The translations under genes were made by a program, and so were the position numbers. 64,000 nt of DNA from assembly GCF_003013475.1 (NCBI RefSeq), contig NZ_PXZO01000017.1, positions 62,001 through 126,000 of the forward strand, given 5' to 3'. The notes under the pieces are model-generated. The model saw only the letters and a list, made by a program, of their open reading frames with translations, was not told the origin of the DNA and made no database searches. This document shows, in pieces, positions 61,601-64,000 of the stretch. This stretch comes from Brevibacillus porteri. Its GTDB lineage: Bacteria; Bacillota; Bacilli; Brevibacillales; Brevibacillaceae. The first letter of the stretch is position 1, and each line of letters begins with the position of its first letter.

Positions 61601-63465
61601 ACCTGTCGGCGCATCTCGGGTTGCTTCGGATCAATAGGTACATAGACGGCTCCGGCAAACAATGTTCCGAGTACGGCTGTGACTTGATGCACGCCTTTAT
61701 CCATCACGATAGCAACGCGGTCTTGCTCGCGGCAGCCTAGTTCCTTAAGCTTCCCTGCTACTGCGGCAGCACGTTTGACCAGTTCCGCGTAGGAGATCTG
61801 TCCTTCACTGTCAATCACAGCCGGACGATCTGGCGTCGACATTGCTTGCGTGACGATTGGCTGATGCAAGGCGTACTCTGGTAAAGCTGCCGTGGTCTCA
61901 TTTACCTGCTGACGCTCTTCTCGCTGCCAGTCTGGCAACGTAATTTCGTCAGCTCCCTCCCACATTTGCTCGCTGTCCGCCAAAGCTTGCAGTAATTTTG
62001 CAAAAGTATCAAACATGTCGTCAACGACATGCTCTGGGAAAACACCCTCCCGCACATCCCAGTTCACCTGCAAGCCTGCCGAGCTGTCCATGGCTTGGCA
62101 ATCGATGAAAACCTGCGGTGTTTGACTGATTCCATGCCCAGCAATTTTGCCCTGTAGCTGACCGCCTTCCGCTGGTTCCACTAACCCAATCGCGCTCGTA
62201 AATACGATTGGCATCAGAGCGGCTTCACGCCCGCGCCTGCGAGCTAGCTCGCGCATGACCTCCACGCCGGAAAACAAACGGTGATCCAAATCTTCAAACA
62301 ACTGCTTTTGAATGGTTTTCGCCTGCCCCTGAAAAGAACGCTCTAATCCCCAATCAACCGCAAGCAAATTGACGGATGTGAAATCCCCGACAATCTCATG
62401 GACTCGCTCATGCAGCGGCTGTCTGTTCAGCAACGTCAAATTCAGGCAAAACGCACGATTTCGGCTCCAGCGCTCGATCACAGCGGCAAAGGCTGTCATC
62501 ACGGCGGAGGTTGGCGTCAATCCTCGCTGCTGGGCACGCTGTTTGAAGGCATCCCACGAAGCATTATCTAACCGAATGAAGCGACGGCGAAAGCGTGCGT
62601 CTCCATTCTGGGTCTGTTGTCTCGCCATTGGTAGGTCTGGGGCCTGTGGCAATGCATCGATCCGTTGCTGCCAGTACGCTTTGTCTCTGCCATACGCCGT
62701 AGTCTCTCTTAGACTGCGTTCGGCAAATACGTAATCGCGAAACGTAATCGGCAACGTGGGCAATGTTTTTCCCGGTTCTTTGTAAAGGGCCTCAAACTCA
62801 CCCAGCAAGAGCCAAATACTCGCCCAATCCGCGATGAGAAATTCCATCGATACATGGAGTACAACCCTGTCGCTCGTTTTCGTCAATCCGATATCAAACA
62901 ACGGCCATTTGGCTGTATCATACACGCGATGTCCCATCGCTTCGCGTATGTCATCGAGCCTTGTTCCTGCCTCCTGCTCATCCATGCCACTAGTATCTGT
63001 ATATGTAATCGTCAAACGCGGAACCTTCTCCAGAATGCGCTGCTGACCGTTCGGATCAATGGTTGCACGCAGCATGTCATGTCTTGCAATGAGCAGGTTC
63101 CACGCATCCTCCGCCCGTTTCGGATCAAGCTCGGGATAGTCCAGCTCCATGTAAATATGGCACGCCACGCCACCATAGCCAAACAGCTCATACCGTCCCA
63201 GTAAATAAGCAGACTGCACATCTGTCAGGGGAAAAGGCACAAATCGCGCTGCTGGATCGGGTATCACCGTCACCGGTTGGGATTCCGCTCGCAAAAGAGC
63301 GAGAATGTCTGCTTTCTGTTCTTTTAACGCCTGTAAATCATCCGCTGCAAGTGTTCCTCTTGGGGCTTTGTAACGCAGGCTCCCATTTTCCTCCCATAAA
63401 AAAATTCCATCTCTGCGTAGGCGCATCAAGAGCTCGACGCTATTTGTCTTGAGGTTTTGGGGCAT
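58660..63465 (-). CDS. NRPS: TubC docking - heterocyclization - adenylation (MT-like insert) - PCP - thioesterase
   Basis: This 1601-residue last module makes and releases a thiazoline-type product. Residues 1-60 resemble a TubC-type docking domain (ELLMRLRRDGIFLWEENG). The heterocyclization-type domain (~75-510) has FPLTDVQSAYLLGRYE and EFLIADWAS in place of the DxxxxD motif. The adenylation domain (~530-1150) has YIIYTSGSTGQPKG, FDLSVYDIFATLSVGG, VWNSVPALM and GKIDRREL. FDLSVYDIF plus WNSVPALM are typical of cysteine-activating domains. A short methyltransferase-like insert (~1020-1120, LRVLQVGAGNGALTEQ) splits the end, as in PchE. The carrier Ser is in YGADSLIM (~1217) and the thioesterase Ser in GYSLGG (~1376). 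ATG 63465 follows TAGGAG. Confidence 0.93.
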   Translation of the reverse strand: MPQNLKTNSVELLMRLRRDGIFLWEENGSLRYKAPRGTLAADDLQALKEQKADILALLRAESQPVTVIPDPAARFVPFPLTDVQSAYLLGRYELFGYGGVACHIYMELDYPELDPKRAEDAWNLLIARHDMLRATIDPNGQQRILEKVPRLTITYTDTSGMDEQEAGTRLDDIREAMGHRVYDTAKWPLFDIGLTKTSDRVVLHVSMEFLIADWASIWLLLGEFEALYKEPGKTLPTLPITFRDYVFAERSLRETTAYGRDKAYWQQRIDALPQAPDLPMARQQTQNGDARFRRRFIRLDNASWDAFKQRAQQRGLTPTSAVMTAFAAVIERWSRNRAFCLNLTLLNRQPLHERVHEIVGDFTSVNLLAVDWGLERSFQGQAKTIQKQLFEDLDHRLFSGVEVMRELARRRGREAALMPIVFTSAIGLVEPAEGGQLQGKIAGHGISQTPQVFIDCQAMDSSAGLQVNWDVREGVFPEHVVDDMFDTFAKLLQALADSEQMWEGADEITLPDWQREERQQVNETTAALPEYALHQPIVTQAMSTPDRPAVIDSEGQISYAELVKRAAAVAGKLKELGCREQDRVAIVMDKGVHQVTAVLGTLFAGAVYVPIDPKQPEMRRQVMMEQADIRYALTVSANQLHWSDSIQTIAVDQVSPQHEPLILPDLNPDLPAYIIYTSGSTGQPKGVVISHRAAANTIEDMLRRFAITENDRVLGLAQLSFDLSVYDIFATLSVGGAVVYPHPDRQTDPSHWSELIAGHDITVWNSVPALMQMLVTYLDSTPTVKVDSLRLALLSGDWIPLTLPDRMQKYLPSAQIVSLGGATEASIWSNYHLYKGLEADWNSIPYGRPLANQGFRVLDSQMRDCPVWVIGDLYITGAGLAEGYVGDQPLTEERFFSHPVDGERLYRTGDLGRYTPGGEIEFIGREDNQVKIRGHRIELGEIESALLKHPAVAAAGVVLDGASDEPVLLGIVECARKMDRDLEAERAEFAIVNGISEEVDIEVNQRIVILLQEIARQHTSMPLRVLQVGAGNGALTEQVSQALEGHDLEYISMDTVEEEYRAQGLAPNSFDVVFAAGAIDSSDMNKLKELICPGGWLILAKWTEGENHLLAHRVKLDRVRVSAAELEKFLSLHLPAYMLPAHLQVVDALPLTGNGKIDRRELAKWRPASSFGQNAAMDATEGAESDPLEAQLAHVWAEALGVSGIGRTQSFYEYGADSLIMAQVAGVLRDKLAEDSTHTAIPFDVLLRQMLNFPTVEALASFIHMRNQEGQQSEEVALPKKRNKSSNAVLIPYGGDESGPLRVVFHAVLGTMDSFRPLIEQLKAQQTGSIVGVAIDDSERYCALEPSELIETVADDYAECLIDVLREGEQRPVQLIGYSLGGLIAIEVARRLGEQGVPILDLVLIDIPPILTEVNDDLLIEALFVPNLNITLEQAGFGKVDEHDFARAILQLVEKHGDCIPQGSACTISGDDGLDQVGEIFRKLSAFDRRERFTAYVHALGKTSGEQMPVEMAEGLCKVFGQSFKAARYTPLPYMGDIRFLLAREPFQFLPSTSEETIAFWQDICIGELEVTEIAGNHYSCMVGENAVKLAELLTVPLGTK

Positions 63466-63481
63466 ATGCACACTCTCCTAT

Positions 63482-64000
63482 TTAAATGAGCTTCGCCATT
63501 TCGTTTTCGTTTGGGGAAAGCTGCTGACGTACGCCAACATCGATGTTGTTCTTGATGAGGAACAGCTTTTGTCCAAGTGGTGCCAGTGGGTGAGACTCCT
63601 CAGGCAAGACCGCAAGCTCCTTGACACCTGCCCGTTCAAAAACATCGAGCCACTGCTGGACAGTCATGAAGGTCGATTGCGTATTTTTCCTGTCATCTAC
63701 TGGTGGAGTCATCATGAAAGCTTGGGAGATGAGCATTTCTACGAATTCTCGAGTTGGCTCGGTAATAATCATCCAGCCTCCTGGAGCAAGGGTCTTCAAC
63801 AGCCCTTGGATGACTTCATCCGTGTCCCGCGCGTTGTTCAACATGCCTGCCGCAATCACGATATCGAAGCTGCCTTCTGTGAGGCCTTGTGCAAACAAAT
63901 TTTTGTCGATATCAACCACCTGATATTTTATCCATGGGCAAGCTTTGTAGCGTTCACGTGCAGAGGATAAGAAAAAGTGGGACACATCCGTGTACACATA
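63482..64000 (-). CDS. C-terminal part of an upstream assembly-line protein ending in a methyltransferase domain (cut by window edge)
   Basis: At least 172 residues, with the start beyond base 64000. FDIVIAAGMLNNARDTDEVI, TLAPGGWMIITEPT and the pre-C-terminal block TVQQWLDVFERAGVKELAVL match the latter half of SAM-dependent methyltransferase domains of NRPS/PKS proteins. A final tail of about 20 residues (VGVRQQLSPNENEMAKLI) follows and could be a docking peptide for the TubC-like domain of the next protein. No carrier domain follows the methyltransferase, which is unusual for an embedded one. The stop lies 14 bp before the next ribosome binding site region, so the two are co-transcribed. Confidence 0.8.
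   Translation of the reverse strand, partial: YVYTDVSHFFLSSARERYKACPWIKYQVVDIDKNLFAQGLTEGSFDIVIAAGMLNNARDTDEVIQGLLKTLAPGGWMIITEPTREFVEMLISQAFMMTPPVDDRKNTQSTFMTVQQWLDVFERAGVKELAVLPEESHPLAPLGQKLFLIKNNIDVGVRQQLSPNENEMAKLI

Overview
The window looks like a chromosomal segment of an endospore-forming, mid-GC Bacillales organism, most probably Brevibacillus (B. brevis group). The evidence is two germinant-receptor operons, strong AGGAGG-type ribosome binding sites with several TTG/GTG starts, CtsR-type control of a ClpE-like ATPase, a FosB thiol transferase, three MocR-type regulators and the end of a thiazoline-type nonribosomal peptide cluster. The genus is inferred from gene content, not from a search.

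Layout. 1-7.3 kb: 3' part of thyA (cut by the window edge), a MocR regulator, a small membrane protein, a cold-shock protein, a heptad-repeat lipoprotein, a PutP-type Na+/proline symporter, and a second MocR gene divergent from a GNAT acetyltransferase with a palindrome between them. 7.3-13.4 kb: two tandem dynamin-like GTPases that together match the length of the fused DynA of Bacillus. Their 3' end is duplicated on the far side of a 2.3-kb insert carrying a secreted toxin-like protein and a possible partner. 13.6-17.7 kb: a four-gene germinant receptor operon (A, B, C and a tiny fourth protein). 17.7-23.7 kb: a DJ-1/PfpI protein, a 1045-residue hybrid sensor with two kinase modules, a GNAT, a decayed RlmH-like gene, and a receiver-SARP response regulator. 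23.8-24.1 kb: tRNA-Leu(CAA) and tRNA-Pro(TGG).

24.1-28.6 kb: two small unknown proteins, fosB, a globin-coupled chemoreceptor with a C-terminal CZB zinc domain, and a trypsin-fold protease. 28.6-30.5 kb: a VanZ-RDD membrane protein between two copies of a complex palindromic repeat. 30.6-36.5 kb: xpt-pbuX under a guanine riboswitch, rsgA, small proteins, and an MFS transporter with a 20-codon leader peptide and a long inverted repeat in its 5' leader. 36.6-39.5 kb: ycnJ-ycnI copper genes and a hydrolase. 39.6-43.3 kb: a second germinant receptor operon. 43.4-47.2 kb: potABCD polyamine ABC importer. 47.3-50.9 kb: an EamA transporter divergent from a MocR regulator, a gene remnant and a DedA protein. 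50.9-55 kb: clpE behind two CtsR operators, then an MFS gene with an apparent N-terminal frameshift and its likely TetR regulator. 55-58.5 kb: ribokinase, endonuclease V, an unknown protein and a hydrolase. 58.6-64 kb: an NRPS (docking-Cy-A-MT-like-PCP-TE) preceded by the 3' end of another assembly-line protein.

The most unusual items are the diverged duplication of the dynamin 3' end around the toxin-like insert, the leader-peptide arrangement upstream of the MFS gene at 35.1-36.5 kb, the nested palindromic repeats around the VanZ-RDD gene, and the terminator placed between promoter and start codon of the globin chemoreceptor.
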